A stretch of DNA of 64,000 nucleotides from Nonomuraea sp. SYSU D8015 (GTDB taxonomy: Bacteria; Actinomycetota; Actinomycetes; Streptosporangiales; Streptosporangiaceae). The stretch is taken from NCBI RefSeq assembly GCF_008065375.1, contig NZ_VJYI01000023.1, positions 62,001-126,000 of the forward strand, given 5' to 3'. Below are positions 12,662-21,867 of the stretch, in pieces. Positions within the stretch are counted from its first letter, which is position 1; every line of letters begins with the position of its first letter. The notes beneath the pieces were generated by a model. It saw only the letters and a list, made by a program, of their open reading frames with translations, did not search any database and had not been told where the DNA came from. The translations under genes and the position numbers were made by a program.

Positions 12662-13684
12662 ATGACCACGGAGTCGTCCCCTCTCACCATCGCTCAGCTC
12701 GCCGAGCTGGCCGGAGTTTCCACCGCGACGGTCTCCAAGGTCGTGAACGGCCGTTCCGCAGTGTCGTCCGAAACCCGCGCCGCCGTGGAGGAGCTCATCC
12801 GCCGGCACGGCTACCGGCGACAGCGCCGCCGTTCCACGCCGGCAGCCCTGGTGGAGCTCGTCTTCCACGCGCTGGAGGGCGACTATCCCGTCGAGATCAC
12901 CAAAGGCGTGGCGGAGGCCGCCCGTGAGCACGAGCTCACGGTGGCGATATCGGACCTGCACCGTGACCACACCGCCGCAGACGCCTGGCTGGACGGTGTG
13001 CTGCGGCGCCGCCCGAGCGGCGTGATCGCAGTGTTCTCGGGCCTGACCGAAACCCAGCACGAACAGCTCATCCGCCGCGAGATCCCGCTGGTCCTGCTGG
13101 ATCCGGCCGACGCTCCCGCGCGGAACATCCCATCGGTCGGCGCCGGCAACTGGAACGGCGGGCTCACGGCCACCCGCCACCTCCTGGAGCTCGGGCATCG
13201 CCGCATCGCCATCATCACCGGACCCGACTCCGCGCTGTCCAGCCGGGCCCGTCTCGACGGCTACCGAACCGCCCTCGACATGGCCGGCGTGCCCGTCGAC
13301 CCGGGGCTGATCGGCCGGGGGGACTTCCTCATCGAGGGCGGTCTGGCCGAAGCGCACCGCATGCTGCGCCTGCCCGACCGGCCAACCGCGATCTTCGCCA
13401 CGAACGACGGCCAAGCCATCGGCGTCTACCACGCGGCCCGTCAGCTCGGCCTGCGCATCCCGGACGATCTCAGCGTGATCGGCTTCGACGACATGCCGTC
13501 GGTGCGGTGGGCCATTCCGCCGCTGACCACCATCCGCCAGCCCCTCGCCGAGATGGCCGCGGCGGCGACCTCGATGCTGCTGACGCTGACCCATGGCGAG
13601 CAACTGCCACAGAGCCGCGTCGAGCTGGCCACCGAACTCGTCGTACGCGAGAGCACCGGGCCTCCCCCACTCCCAACCGCCTGA
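12662..13684 (+). CDS. LacI-family regulator of the xylan block
   Basis: 340 residues. The N-terminal helix-turn-helix (about 6-55: IAQLAELAGVSTATVSKVVNGRSAVSSETR) is classic LacI, with a hinge region near 56-60. A periplasmic-binding-protein-like sensor domain follows, with the family motifs TRHLLELGHRRIAIITG, AIFATNDGQAIGVYHAA and LSVIGFDDMP. It lies directly after the xylan-degradation operon in the same direction. Three LacI-type dyads lie upstream of the esterase/xylanase pair and of the GH43-GH10-GH62 operon. It therefore probably represses these genes until a xylo-oligosaccharide binds; ligand and sites are inferred. Confidence 0.9.
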   Translation: MTTESSPLTIAQLAELAGVSTATVSKVVNGRSAVSSETRAAVEELIRRHGYRRQRRRSTPAALVELVFHALEGDYPVEITKGVAEAAREHELTVAISDLHRDHTAADAWLDGVLRRRPSGVIAVFSGLTETQHEQLIRREIPLVLLDPADAPARNIPSVGAGNWNGGLTATRHLLELGHRRIAIITGPDSALSSRARLDGYRTALDMAGVPVDPGLIGRGDFLIEGGLAEAHRMLRLPDRPTAIFATNDGQAIGVYHAARQLGLRIPDDLSVIGFDDMPSVRWAIPPLTTIRQPLAEMAAAATSMLLTLTHGEQLPQSRVELATELVVRESTGPPPLPTA

Positions 13685-13960
13685 GCCGAAGCGCGGCCTC
13701 CAAAGGGCAGCGGCGCGAGTTCACCAGCAGGAGCAGGCCTATCCGCCAGAGAAAGCGGCCATGGCCGGTACATCATCGCCGAACTCGACCCGGCGCAGGT
13801 GACGGCGGTCGTCACCGCTCCCGAACCCGTTCTGATCGGCGTGAGCCCGACCGGTCTGGAAAGGCTCGGCGTCACCGTCCACACCGGGCGTTGGAACCCA
13901 TCCGGCATTAATGGAGGCTTTGGTGTGCCCTGGGTTCGATGGAGTCGCGTTCCTGGATTG
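13685..13960. other. Intergenic with possible gene fragment
   Basis: On the plus strand about 13760-13905 one frame reads YIIAELDPAQVTAVVTAPEP and continues with protein-like composition for some 50 codons, with only a GTG as possible start and no recognisable family. It runs into the IS3 remnant, so it may be the broken end of a gene cut by that element. Confidence 0.3.
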
Positions 13961-14105
13961 TCATGCCACGGTGGACGCGTTCTCGAACTGTATCGGGGTG
14001 AGCATGCCCAGGCGGCTGTGCCGTCGTTGCCGATTGTGCCAGACCACCAGGAGGCCCAGTCGATGGACAGCGACCAGGCGGCGGCGCGCCAGGGCAGTGA
14101 GCTGG
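13961..14105 (-). pseudogene. IS3-family transposase, C-terminal remnant
   Basis: Read on the minus strand, the frame ends HNRQRRHSRLGMLTPIQFEN and then a stop at 13961-13963. The NRxRRHSxLGxLTPxxFE end is the hallmark of the integrase-core OrfB of IS3-family elements. Only about 45 codons are left, and the catalytic DDE residues are gone. Confidence 0.65.
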
Positions 14106-14160
14106 TCGGCTCGCTACGTGGGGCTCAAGTCGTACGGCGGCGGCTCCGTACCGGGGCGGG

Positions 14161-15204
14161 TCACATCCGGGCGCCGTCCTGGTGCGCCGGCTGCTCGGCC
14201 ACGCCGGGCGGCACTTCGCGATGCCGCTGGCCCGTGGCGTGCTGAGCGTCTTGTGCCACGGTGGCGTCCATGAGCCGGGTGGCCAGCGTCCGGATGTGCT
14301 CGGCCAGTTCGGGTGGCTCGTGCACCGTGAACGGCATCCCTATCAGAGCCACCCACAGAGCCAGTTCGTCGAGTGAGTTGGAGCCGCAGACCAGCGTGCA
14401 CGTCCGCTCGTCGATGGGCTCGACCGTGCCTGTCGTAGGTGAGACACGCTCGGCCACGGTCGCGGCAGGGGCGTGGAGGGTGAAGCGGCCCTGGTAGCGA
14501 TAGGGGGCGCTGGAGATCGTGTGAGAGGTGTATCCCGCGAGGTCGGTGGCGGGCGGGTCACGGGGGATGAAGCGCGGGCCGTTGGGTGAGCGCAGGCTGA
14601 GCCGGTCGAGGCGGAAGGTGCGCCAGCCGGCGCGCTCTGTGTCGTAGGCGACCAGGTACCAGCGGCGGCCGGTGGCCACCAGCCGGTACGGCTCCGCCAT
14701 CCGGCTGCTGTGGACGCCCTCATGGGAGCGGTAGTCGAAGCGCAGGGTCTCATGATCGCGGCAGGCCGCCGCGATGGCGGTCAAGGCCCCGGAGTCGACC
14801 GCGGGCACGTCGGTGGTCATCGGGACCGTCATCGACTGCAGCGTGTGGACGCGGTGCCGCAACCGGGACGGCAGCACCTGCTCCAGCTTGATCAGCGCCC
14901 GGACCGAACTCTCCTCGATTCCGGTCACGGTGCCGCCCGCAGCGGTGCGCAACCCCACGGCGACCGCCACCGCCTCCTCGTCGTCCAGCAGCAGCGGCGG
15001 CAGGTCGGCTCCGGCGCCCAACTGGTATCCCGCCGCCCCCGCGACCGCATGCACGGTATAGCCGAGCTCGCGCAACCGGTCGACGTCGCGGCGTACGGTG
15101 CGCGGGGTCACGCCGAGGCGGTCCGCCAGTTCCGCGCCCGACCACCGGCGATGGGTCTGCAGGAGGGTCAGGAGCCTGAGCAGCCGTGCCGAGGTTTCCA
15201 GCAT
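14161..15204 (-). CDS. WYL-domain transcriptional regulator (YafY/DeoR-like HTH)
   Basis: 347 residues. The N-terminus ARLLRLLTLLQTHRRWSGAE followed by LADRLGVTPRTVRRDVDRLRELG is a winged helix of the type found in front of WYL domains. The WYL core (about 150-235) shows RFDYRS, EPYRLVATGRRWYLVAYD and WRTFRLDRL, with the region binding small molecules or nucleic acids in this family. A C-terminal WCX-like extension ends near LATRLMDATV. It is divergent from an epoxide-hydrolase-like gene 62 bp away, and this pairing is common for such regulators, so control of that gene is likely (inference). Confidence 0.9.
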   Translation of the reverse strand: MLETSARLLRLLTLLQTHRRWSGAELADRLGVTPRTVRRDVDRLRELGYTVHAVAGAAGYQLGAGADLPPLLLDDEEAVAVAVGLRTAAGGTVTGIEESSVRALIKLEQVLPSRLRHRVHTLQSMTVPMTTDVPAVDSGALTAIAAACRDHETLRFDYRSHEGVHSSRMAEPYRLVATGRRWYLVAYDTERAGWRTFRLDRLSLRSPNGPRFIPRDPPATDLAGYTSHTISSAPYRYQGRFTLHAPAATVAERVSPTTGTVEPIDERTCTLVCGSNSLDELALWVALIGMPFTVHEPPELAEHIRTLATRLMDATVAQDAQHATGQRHREVPPGVAEQPAHQDGARM

Positions 15205-15266
15205 GTCTCCACCCTTCCAGGCACTTAGGACTCATCCTGTCCTAGGAGTCTCCTAGCGTCTGCGTC

Positions 15267-16388
15267 ATGAGCGACACCGACTTCGAAATCCGCCCGTTCC
15301 GCATTGAGATCCCCCAGGCCGAACTGGACGACCTGCGTGAGCGGATCGGCCGTGCCCGCTGGCCGAGCGAGATCGACGGCCAGGACTGGAGCCGCGGAGT
15401 GCCCGTCGGCTATCTGAAGGAACTGGCCGCCCATTGGGCCGCGGGCTACAACTGGCGGGCCTGGGAAGCCAGACTGAACGCCTATCCACAGTTCACCACC
15501 GAGATCGACGGACAGAACATCCACTTCCTGCACGTCCGCTCCACCCGGCCCGACGCCCTGCCGCTGATCCTCACCCACGGCTGGCCCGGCTCGGTCGTGG
15601 AGTTCCTCGACCTGATCGAGCCGCTCTCCCAGGACTTCCACCTGGTCATCCCCTCCATCCCGGGCTTCGGCTTCTCCGGGCCGACCCGGCAGGCCGGCTG
15701 GACGACCACGCGCATCGCCGCCGCCTGGGCCGAGCTCATGCACGGACTCGGCTATGACAGGTACGGCGCCCAGGGCGGCGACTTCGGCGGCGGCATCGCC
15801 CGGGCGCTGGGCCTGGCCGCTCCGGACAACGTCGTCGCGGTGCACGTCAACGGCGGCACGACCTATCCGAGCGCGGCCGAAGACGACCCCACGCTCACCG
15901 ATCGGGAACGGGCGAGGGTGCGGCGGATGCAGGAGTTCATGAACGAGGCGGGCGGCTACATCGCCATCCAGTCCACCCGGCCGCAGACCCTCGCCTACGG
16001 ACTGACCGACTCCCCCGTCGGCCAGCTCGCCTGGATCATCGACAAGATCCGGGACATGACCGACCTGGCCAAGCCGCTTCCGCACGAGGCGATCGACCGG
16101 GACCTGCTGCTCACCGATGTGACGATCTACTGGCTGACCGGCACGGCGGGCTCCTCGGCGGCGCTCTACTACGAAGACGCGCAGGAGTGGGGCGAGCAGC
16201 AGACATCTTCGGTGCCGATGGCCGTGGCGCTGTTCACCATCCAGGACATCGCGCTGCGCCGCGATGAGGAGAAGGTCAACAATGTCGTGCGCTGGTCGGA
16301 CTTCGACCGTGGCGGCCACTTCGCCGCGATGGAGGCCCCCGATCTGCTGCTCGGCGACCTGCGGGAGTTCTTCGGCACCTATCGGTGA
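15267..16388 (+). CDS. Epoxide hydrolase family protein (EHN domain + alpha/beta hydrolase)
   Basis: 373 residues. An N-terminal EHN-like domain (about 7-110: [37 protein letters not shown]) precedes an alpha/beta-hydrolase fold. HGWPGS forms the oxyanion region and GGDFGGG holds the likely nucleophile Asp172. Two tyrosines in the cap (in the TIYWLTGT and SAALYYED regions) fit epoxide ring opening. A late histidine lies in [13 protein letters not shown]. Epoxides are opened to diols in the cytoplasm; the natural substrate is unknown. It is divergent from the WYL regulator, and the ATG has no very strong ribosome site. Confidence 0.9.
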   Translation: MSDTDFEIRPFRIEIPQAELDDLRERIGRARWPSEIDGQDWSRGVPVGYLKELAAHWAAGYNWRAWEARLNAYPQFTTEIDGQNIHFLHVRSTRPDALPLILTHGWPGSVVEFLDLIEPLSQDFHLVIPSIPGFGFSGPTRQAGWTTTRIAAAWAELMHGLGYDRYGAQGGDFGGGIARALGLAAPDNVVAVHVNGGTTYPSAAEDDPTLTDRERARVRRMQEFMNEAGGYIAIQSTRPQTLAYGLTDSPVGQLAWIIDKIRDMTDLAKPLPHEAIDRDLLLTDVTIYWLTGTAGSSAALYYEDAQEWGEQQTSSVPMAVALFTIQDIALRRDEEKVNNVVRWSDFDRGGHFAAMEAPDLLLGDLREFFGTYR

Positions 16389-17371
16389 CCCACTGGTCCG
16401 AGCCGCGGGGCCCGGGAGAGCATGATCTCGCACGCCGTCCGGCCGGCTGCGGTCGCAGCTGGCCACCAGCGCCTGGACCTGGCCCGATGGCAACGCCTGC
16501 GGCAGCGACAGGCCGCGCGGCCCGGCGACCGCCGGCACCGCCGCGGCCAGATCCCGCCGGATCCGGCCAGTCAGATGCAGGTAGCGCAGAAACGCCCGCA
16601 TGCCGGTCACCAAGACTTGGGCCCCGGCGACGCTGCGCCGGCGCGCGCCTGTCCGATGAAGCCCGTGATCTGGGCGGCGCTGCGCGAGCTGGCACCGCCC
16701 TGGCCGGGGAGCGGCACATGACCATCTCCTTCACCGCCGCGGTCGCCGACTATCCCGGCACTGGCCATGGCGGCAGGCCTGGACCAACGCCTTCCACGCG
16801 ACCCACCGCCCACCACCGGCCCGCACAGCCTGACCCGCCCAAAAGCCCAGGTCACCACCCCGCTCGACGACCTCCCGGTCACCTGCCACCCCGCCCCGAC
16901 CCGCATCCACGGACAAGCCGCGACCCGAGCACGGCGGGTCACCCACGCCCCGAAACTGGGCCTCTACCTGCGAGAACGATCCTCATAGAGGAATTGGGCC
17001 GAGGAATGATCACAAAGAATGAAGCCGTGGATCCAGGCTGAGGGATATCACCACAGCGCCGAATGTGAAGTTGCGAACGGGGCACGAGAATAACATGTCG
17101 CCCCTTCTTCGCCGGTAATGACTTTCGCGGACTCGACCGGCCGCCCGCGTGGGAACGCGCGTTTCGCAGCAAAGTATCTTTTATCGCTGGAAGAGGCAGC
17201 GTGTCCAGGGCGGGAGGCGGACATTCAGCGGACATTTCGCTGTCGGGGACGACGGGATAATCCGCCCAAGTCCCTGCGCAAGGCGCCGGACCCGGTCGAG
17301 GCAGCCGAGTCCGCGAATTACAGCGACATAATCAGCACCTCAAGCGGCTCAGGTCGCTACCATGCCGTGAG
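16389..17371. other. Intergenic, recombinase remnant and low-complexity sequence
   Basis: About 980 bp without an intact gene. The first 300 bp carry a tyrosine recombinase remnant on the minus strand (separate entry). From 16740 to 17000 the sequence is C-rich, with proline/arginine-rich frames on the plus strand and no family signature. From 17000 to 17371 nothing is recognised. Confidence 0.5.
16400..16690 (-). pseudogene. Tyrosine recombinase (phage-type integrase) fragment
   Basis: The minus-strand frame reads AQVLVTGMRAFLRYLHLTGR and then IRRDLAAAVPAVAGPRGLSL and QALPSGQVQALVASCDRS. This is the end of the SAM-like N-terminal domain and the start of the catalytic domain of site-specific integrases. 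It breaks off next to the epoxide hydrolase stop, before any of the catalytic R-H-R-Y residues. There is no start codon that would give a whole protein. Confidence 0.6.
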
Positions 17372-18577
17372 ATGAAAACGTCATTTTCCCCGTTCTGGCT
17401 ACCGCTGGATGCACTTGTACTGGCGGTGCGCTATTTTCTGCCCCTGGCGTTCTTCTACACGATCGGGCGCGTCGCGCACGACCTGGTGCTGGTCGCGGCG
17501 GCCTACGTGGGTGACGTGGAGGGGCCGCGCAAGTACGCGGGCTTCGCCATCATGAGCATGGCGGTGCTGGCCACGCTGGCCGCGTACGTGGCGATGTTGC
17601 AGGTGCTGAAGCACGACACCGCCCGGTCGGAGGGCGGCGATCGCGGCGAACGCCTGCCCGCGGTGATCGCCCACACCCTGCTGCCGTTCCTGGTGTTCTA
17701 CGGCGCCTGGGGGCTGTTCGTCGACGACGTCCGGCAGTACAGCATCCTGGCCCAGGAGCTGTTCGGCGTGCAGCAGATCAAGAACCTGGAGTTTGACCCG
17801 CTCCTGCTGATCCTGGCGATCGCCGGGGTGGCGTTCGTGATCAGGGTGGTGATCGAGAAGCAGTACGAGCGGACGAGGAAGGGCTGGCTGGGGCTGCTGA
17901 CCACGGTCTTCGAGGCCATGTGGATGTTCTTCGCCGTCGTCAGCGTCGAGGAACTGATCGGCGGCGGCGTCGACTGGATCACCTCCAGGGCCGCGTGGGT
18001 GGCGGCCGGCGACGCCGTCGGCACCGTGCTCGGGCCGGTCGGCGACGCCATCGGCTTCGTTCTGCCCGACTGGCGCGATGCGCTGCTGGTGCCGCTCGTC
18101 TGGATCACCATCGCCGCCGTGGTCTTCGGCCGCGAGATGGGCCAGGGCGAGGCGGTCATCGCGGGCACCAGGATCGAGGAACGGGCCGGCCGGTTGCGCT
18201 CCGCGGCCCCCACGCCGGTCCGCAGGACAGTCGAGTTCGTCACGCGTGACCTGCGTGACAAGTACACGCCCATGCTGAACGGCCTGCGCCTCGTGCTGGG
18301 CGCTGGGCCGGTGCTCTTCCTCGTTCTGTGCCTGTGCTACACGCTGCTGACCGTGGCCAGGGACTGGGCCTTCATCGGCGTGACGTACCTGATCGGGCCG
18401 CACGAGGCCCACTGGTGGACGGTTTGGCACGGCCCGGTCAAGTTCGGCGTGACGGCCGTCTACGAGGTGTTGCGGATCAGCCTGCTGGCTGCGGCCTTCC
18501 GGATGGCGCTGCGGCCGGCGTCAGGCGCACGAAGCCCTCAGTCTTCTGCACCCGCACCTCAACCTGCAGCGAACTGA
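17372..18577 (+). CDS. Polytopic membrane protein of unknown function
   Basis: 401 residues, not assigned to a family. Hydrophobic segments are seen near residues 7-30, 45-72, 95-115, 145-165, 180-200, 235-255 and 310-335, plus an amphipathic region near 355-380. Charged loops lie between them (for example KQYERTRKG and a basic stretch around 270-300). The tail is rich in Ser, Pro and Ala. It converges with and overlaps by about 100 bp the last gene of a three-gene minus-strand operon of anchored proteins. The shared locus suggests a common membrane role, but this is inference. Confidence 0.7.
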   Translation: MKTSFSPFWLPLDALVLAVRYFLPLAFFYTIGRVAHDLVLVAAAYVGDVEGPRKYAGFAIMSMAVLATLAAYVAMLQVLKHDTARSEGGDRGERLPAVIAHTLLPFLVFYGAWGLFVDDVRQYSILAQELFGVQQIKNLEFDPLLLILAIAGVAFVIRVVIEKQYERTRKGWLGLLTTVFEAMWMFFAVVSVEELIGGGVDWITSRAAWVAAGDAVGTVLGPVGDAIGFVLPDWRDALLVPLVWITIAAVVFGREMGQGEAVIAGTRIEERAGRLRSAAPTPVRRTVEFVTRDLRDKYTPMLNGLRLVLGAGPVLFLVLCLCYTLLTVARDWAFIGVTYLIGPHEAHWWTVWHGPVKFGVTAVYEVLRISLLAAAFRMALRPASGARSPQSSAPAPQPAAN

Positions 18578-19010
18578 CCGCTTCGATGGGAACGGCGAAG
18601 GAGGCCTGCCACTTCAGCTCCGTGCCCGGTGGGACTAGCACGGGCTTGTTCAACCGCATGCACACGGACGCGAGGCCGGGCAGGCCCTGGACGGCTCTGG
18701 AGGGACTCCACACACGGTCGGCCCTGTCGCGTACGGTGGCGCTGCATCCCTGGGCCATCGCCTTGCTGGCCGCCTGGTCCTTGGGCGTGACACCGATGAC
18801 CGCGGTCACGCCGGCGGTGCCCTTCGGCAGGTTCTCGCCGGTCGCCGGGGCGAGGCTGATCAGCCGCCAGGACGCGCCGCCGTAGGAGTCGGCGGGGACG
18901 GGTGAGCCGCCCTCTTCCAGCGTGTACTGCTCGAGATGGGGCACCACCTGCACGGCGACCAGAGCGGCCACGGAGACGATGATGCCGAGCCCGTACCAGA
19001 GGTGCTTCAT
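18477..19010 (-). CDS. Membrane-anchored extracellular protein, unknown (gene 3 of operon)
   Basis: 177 residues. A single N-terminal helix (LWYGLGIIVSVAALVAVQVV) acts as an uncleaved anchor or signal, followed by an extracytoplasmic domain of about 140 residues. Two cysteines (in QGCSATVRD and SVCMRLNKP) may form a disulfide. The phrases PVLVPPGTELKWQASFAVP and LQVEVRVQK look like an immunoglobulin-like beta-sandwich as in DUF4352/telokin-like proteins (inference). The ATG at 19008-19010 overlaps the upstream stop by 4 bp. The 3' end overlaps the convergent membrane-protein gene. Confidence 0.7.
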   Translation of the reverse strand: MKHLWYGLGIIVSVAALVAVQVVPHLEQYTLEEGGSPVPADSYGGASWRLISLAPATGENLPKGTAGVTAVIGVTPKDQAASKAMAQGCSATVRDRADRVWSPSRAVQGLPGLASVCMRLNKPVLVPPGTELKWQASFAVPIEAVSSLQVEVRVQKTEGFVRLTPAAAPSGRPQPAG

Positions 19011-19546
19011 GACTCCACCTCCGCGACCGAGGCGGTCGGGACGGGTGCGGGCAGGGTGCCCAGGTCGATCTCGACCGCCGGGCCGAGCGCGCTGGAATAT
19101 TGCGGCCCGGTGATCCGCAGGACCGCGCTCTTGAGGCCGGGCGGCACCTCGAAGGCGATCGAGCCCGCCTGGGGGATGCCTGCCTCGAGATTGGCGGTGT
19201 TGAGGCCGAAGACGCCGTCGCCGGCGGCGTAGACGGTGCCGTCCGGTCCCTCCAGCATGACGTCCTGGAGCGACACCGGCTCCTTGGTGGCGGTCGCGGT
19301 GAGCTGGACCGTCACCCACACGCCCTTGGACGGCAGCACCTTCTTCACCTCGCCAGAAGGCGCGGTGACCTGCAGCTCGCGACCGGTCCGGACGCCGTCC
19401 ACGCGGACCGAGTACGGCGCGGTCCGCACCTCCTCGTTGATCCCGCCGGTGGAGGCGATCGGCCGGTACATGCGATCGGCGTCGGGCAGCAGCCGCTGCG
19501 CCAGGCCGACGGCCACCAGCAGCACCGCTGCGATGATCCACTTCAT
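19007..19546 (-). CDS. Membrane-anchored extracellular protein, unknown (gene 2 of operon)
   Basis: 179 residues with a short N-terminal helix (MKWIIAAVLLVAVGLAQRLL). The rest reads as a beta-rich extracytoplasmic domain: VWVTVQLTATATKEPVSLQD followed by LEGPDGTVYAAG and IAFEVPPGLKSAVLRI. This pattern, a comparison of an extra property added to a free-standing value, is typical of DUF4352-like immunoglobulin folds. Both ends overlap neighbours by ATGA, so the three genes are translationally coupled. No enzyme motif is visible. Confidence 0.75.
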   Translation of the reverse strand: MKWIIAAVLLVAVGLAQRLLPDADRMYRPIASTGGINEEVRTAPYSVRVDGVRTGRELQVTAPSGEVKKVLPSKGVWVTVQLTATATKEPVSLQDVMLEGPDGTVYAAGDGVFGLNTANLEAGIPQAGSIAFEVPPGLKSAVLRITGPQYSSALGPAVEIDLGTLPAPVPTASVAEVES

Positions 19547-20127
19547 GTGCGCTCTACCTGCGTTTCCAGCAGGGCCATGATTTTTCCGCGGTACCAGAGG
19601 GAGGTGCCGGAGCTGTAGCCGAGAAGTGACCAGCTCGGCTCGTACACGTGGTCGCGGAAGGAGACGGACAGCCGCTGGGGATTGCCGGCGTTCTCGGGCA
19701 GTTCCCAGGCGATGCGCACTGTTTCCGGCAGTCCCGGGTTGAGCAGGGTGCCGCGCTCCTCCCCGTTCCGGATGATCTCCCGGCTTTGCAGGTTCATCAC
19801 CGGATCGAGGGCCTGGCCGTCGACCTTGGCGTTCATGGCGAGATAGAGGTCGGACACGTCGGCGGGCATCTTGCTCACGTTGGTCACGTCGAGGTTCAGG
19901 ACCAGGTAGCGGCCTGTGAGGCTGCCGCCGGGAGAGCGCGTCGTGGAGTACACCTTGCGGGGGACCAGTTCGAGGCGGTGGCCTTTCACACGCTGGCCCA
20001 GGCTCACCCGCGGCGGCTGGGGGTCAGGGGCGTCGGCCAGCCCGCCCAGAGGCCAGGCGATGGCGAAGGGGAGCAGCAACGCGACCGCTGTGGCCGCGCC
20101 CCACGTCCATGCAAGTCGGGTGGTCAC
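19543..20127 (-). CDS. Membrane-anchored extracellular protein, unknown (gene 1 of operon)
   Basis: 194 residues from the GTG at 20125-20127; the frame is open to a TTG at 20178, but the GTG gives a compact TTRLAWTWGAATAVALLLPF signal or anchor. The domain resembles the two following proteins (GRYLVLNLDVTNVSKMPADV, LNPGLPETVRIAWELPE), again a beta-sandwich of DUF4352 type. The C-terminus (SWSLLGYSSGTSLWYRGKIM) is different. It heads a three-gene operon with ATGA overlaps. No clear ribosome site is seen, so the start is uncertain. Confidence 0.65.
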   Translation of the reverse strand: MTTRLAWTWGAATAVALLLPFAIAWPLGGLADAPDPQPPRVSLGQRVKGHRLELVPRKVYSTTRSPGGSLTGRYLVLNLDVTNVSKMPADVSDLYLAMNAKVDGQALDPVMNLQSREIIRNGEERGTLLNPGLPETVRIAWELPENAGNPQRLSVSFRDHVYEPSWSLLGYSSGTSLWYRGKIMALLETQVERT

Positions 20128-20694
20128 TGGCGGGAGTGTAGTAGTTAAAGATGTGATATGCGTCGTTGTGCAACCCAATTCGCGTGGCCCATCCGACCTT
20201 CGCCGAGTCTTCGTGCTGTTTCACCAGGTAATCGTCCGGCCGAGCGGATCTGAAGCAGCTCCCATGAAGCTCATATGAAGCCGTCAGCTGAGAGACTGCC
20301 TACTGTCTACGTTGGGGTCGGGTTTAGTCGGCGTGAAGCCGCTATACCCAACCTGCTCCGCCAACGCCTCGAATCGAACGGGGAATGTGTCCGCACCCGT
20401 TCCGGCTCGTCCAGCCACGCAGAAGATCGATATCCGTCCTTGACGTGCTTGGTGATGTCACCAGTCACTGCCAGAGGGCGCGCGCAGCCGCTCCGTCCAA
20501 GCAGTGAAACTCTCCGCTACTGCCTGTGGCACCTGTCCGCCTAGCGGGTTCTCACACGCGGCGCCCACCTGACCAGCTCAAATGTGTCCCACCTAGGAGC
20601 GGAAGGAGGCCAACACAGCATCGGGCACAGGTATCGATGATGCACTCCCCTGCGCTCCCGCCGCGGGTGTCAACGACGGCCGAATACTGGGTCT
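20128..20694. other. Intergenic, nothing recognised
   Basis: About 570 bp between the membrane-protein operon and the ISL3 remnant. An 89-codon frame at 20275-20544 has no family resemblance and no good ribosome site, and I do not call it. Confidence 0.4.
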
Positions 20695-20990
20695 GGCACG
20701 AATTCCGTGAAGTGGTGGACTCATTATGCAGTTCGGGCAGGGCGTCGGTGTCGGCTGTGGCCATCCAGCGTTCGAGGTGGTGGCCGTGCCGGTTGAGCAT
20801 CATGTCGGCGAAGGCGCGTACGTGGTCGTGCAAGCCCGCCAGGGGGTGGGCAGGCAGTGGTGAGCGCGTCCAGGTGTCGCCGCTCGTCCGAGGTGAGGGT
20901 GGCGGGGTTGCGCAGCAGCCATCCGGTGGCTTGGCGCCCGAATGAGATCAACTCCACGAGATCGAGCTGGGAATCGACGAGCTTGCGTGG
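20695..20990 (-). pseudogene. ISL3-family transposase fragment, frameshifted
   Basis: On the minus strand one frame reads LVELISFGRQATGWLLRNPA and then LTSDERRHLDALTTACPP. After a shift near 20840, the next frame gives HDHVRAFADMMLNRHGHHLE and RWMATADTDALPELH. This is the middle-to-late part of ISL3 transposases. The final catalytic part and the N-terminus are missing. Confidence 0.6.
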
Positions 20991-21518
20991 TCAGTCCGAA
21001 TCCCACCAGCGCGGAGCGAAGTCTGGTTGCTCCGGGCTCGCAAAATGAAACGGGATACCGAACCGTTCTGCCAGCCTTCGCCCGATGGTGCCAGCTTCCT
21101 CAGCCTCTGGCCACGGAGGGACCTCGCCGTTGAATAGACGGAGGTCGGTCCCATGCCGAATGATCGCGAGATGATGCTCGGCCCTCGGCTCAATCGTGAC
21201 GGCCAGAAGGCAGACCATCCATCCTTCGCTATCGCCGTCCCATAGAGCTTCGATTGCCGCGGGTGCGTGGGGCAGGGCCCGGACCATGGCCATGAGTTCG
21301 TCGAGATCCAATGAGGCGGTTGGTGAGCGGGTGAACCGTTGTCCGAGGTCTTTGAAGCGCTCGGCGACCAGATCCATGCACTCGCGGAGTCCTGGCCGCG
21401 GCTCCTCCAGGGCTTCCCGGATCACCTTGACGGCCTGGAGTTTGTTGCCCTTCGTCACGAGATCATCGACCTGGGCGCGCACCTGCGCGGGCAAGGCCTC
21501 CCAAAGCGGAGTTTTCAT
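20991..21518 (-). CDS. Small protein with L7/L12-like N-terminal motif, unknown
   Basis: 175 residues from the ATG at 21516-21518 (the frame is open upstream but loses coding character). Residues about 10-60 (RAQVDDLVTKGNKLQAVKVI, LRECMDLVAERFKDLG) resemble the ribosomal L7/L12 C-terminal fold found in many small actinobacterial proteins. The rest has no motif I know; it is rich in Trp and acidic residues and ends ASPEQPDFAPRWWDSD. No signal or membrane segment. It sits next to an ISL3 scar and divergent from an alpha/beta-hydrolase gene. Confidence 0.7.
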   Translation of the reverse strand: MKTPLWEALPAQVRAQVDDLVTKGNKLQAVKVIREALEEPRPGLRECMDLVAERFKDLGQRFTRSPTASLDLDELMAMVRALPHAPAAIEALWDGDSEGWMVCLLAVTIEPRAEHHLAIIRHGTDLRLFNGEVPPWPEAEEAGTIGRRLAERFGIPFHFASPEQPDFAPRWWDSD

Positions 21519-21867
21519 GCCTGCATTCAACCGGCACACGCCCAGGACGGGCCGTGCTGTTACCCGTCGCTCGGCATGAGCATGAACGTCACTGGGATCG
21601 AGCACGTTGGGGACCGAAACCCTGTGGGGATAGGCGACACGATCGTGAGTATGACGAGGTCTTCGGCATCGTGGCCCTCGCCTGCCCGCGGGCACGCAGT
21701 GCTGGCTGATCGATCGTGTCCCGTGCCGGAAGGGCGATGTCGTCCTCATCTGCCGATGACAGCGTCGCCCTCCGGGGACTGCGACGATGGAGGCGGGCCG
21801 TCGGTCTTCAACTCCGCGGGAACATTTGTCCAAGACTGATAGTCGACCACCCGTGCACAGTCTCCGC
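21519..21867. other. Divergent promoter region, nothing specific recognised
   Basis: About 350 bp between divergent genes. No clear palindrome or second gene could be supported by eye. Confidence 0.4.

Noticed and set aside
15225-16613. 462-codon minus-strand open frame over the epoxide hydrolase
   Set aside because: Only its first 75 codons carry protein signal (a recombinase remnant, reported); the rest is antisense of the hydrolase.
17399-18430. Minus-strand open frame opposite the polytopic membrane gene
   Set aside because: His/Gln/Arg-rich shadow; the plus strand has clear membrane helices.
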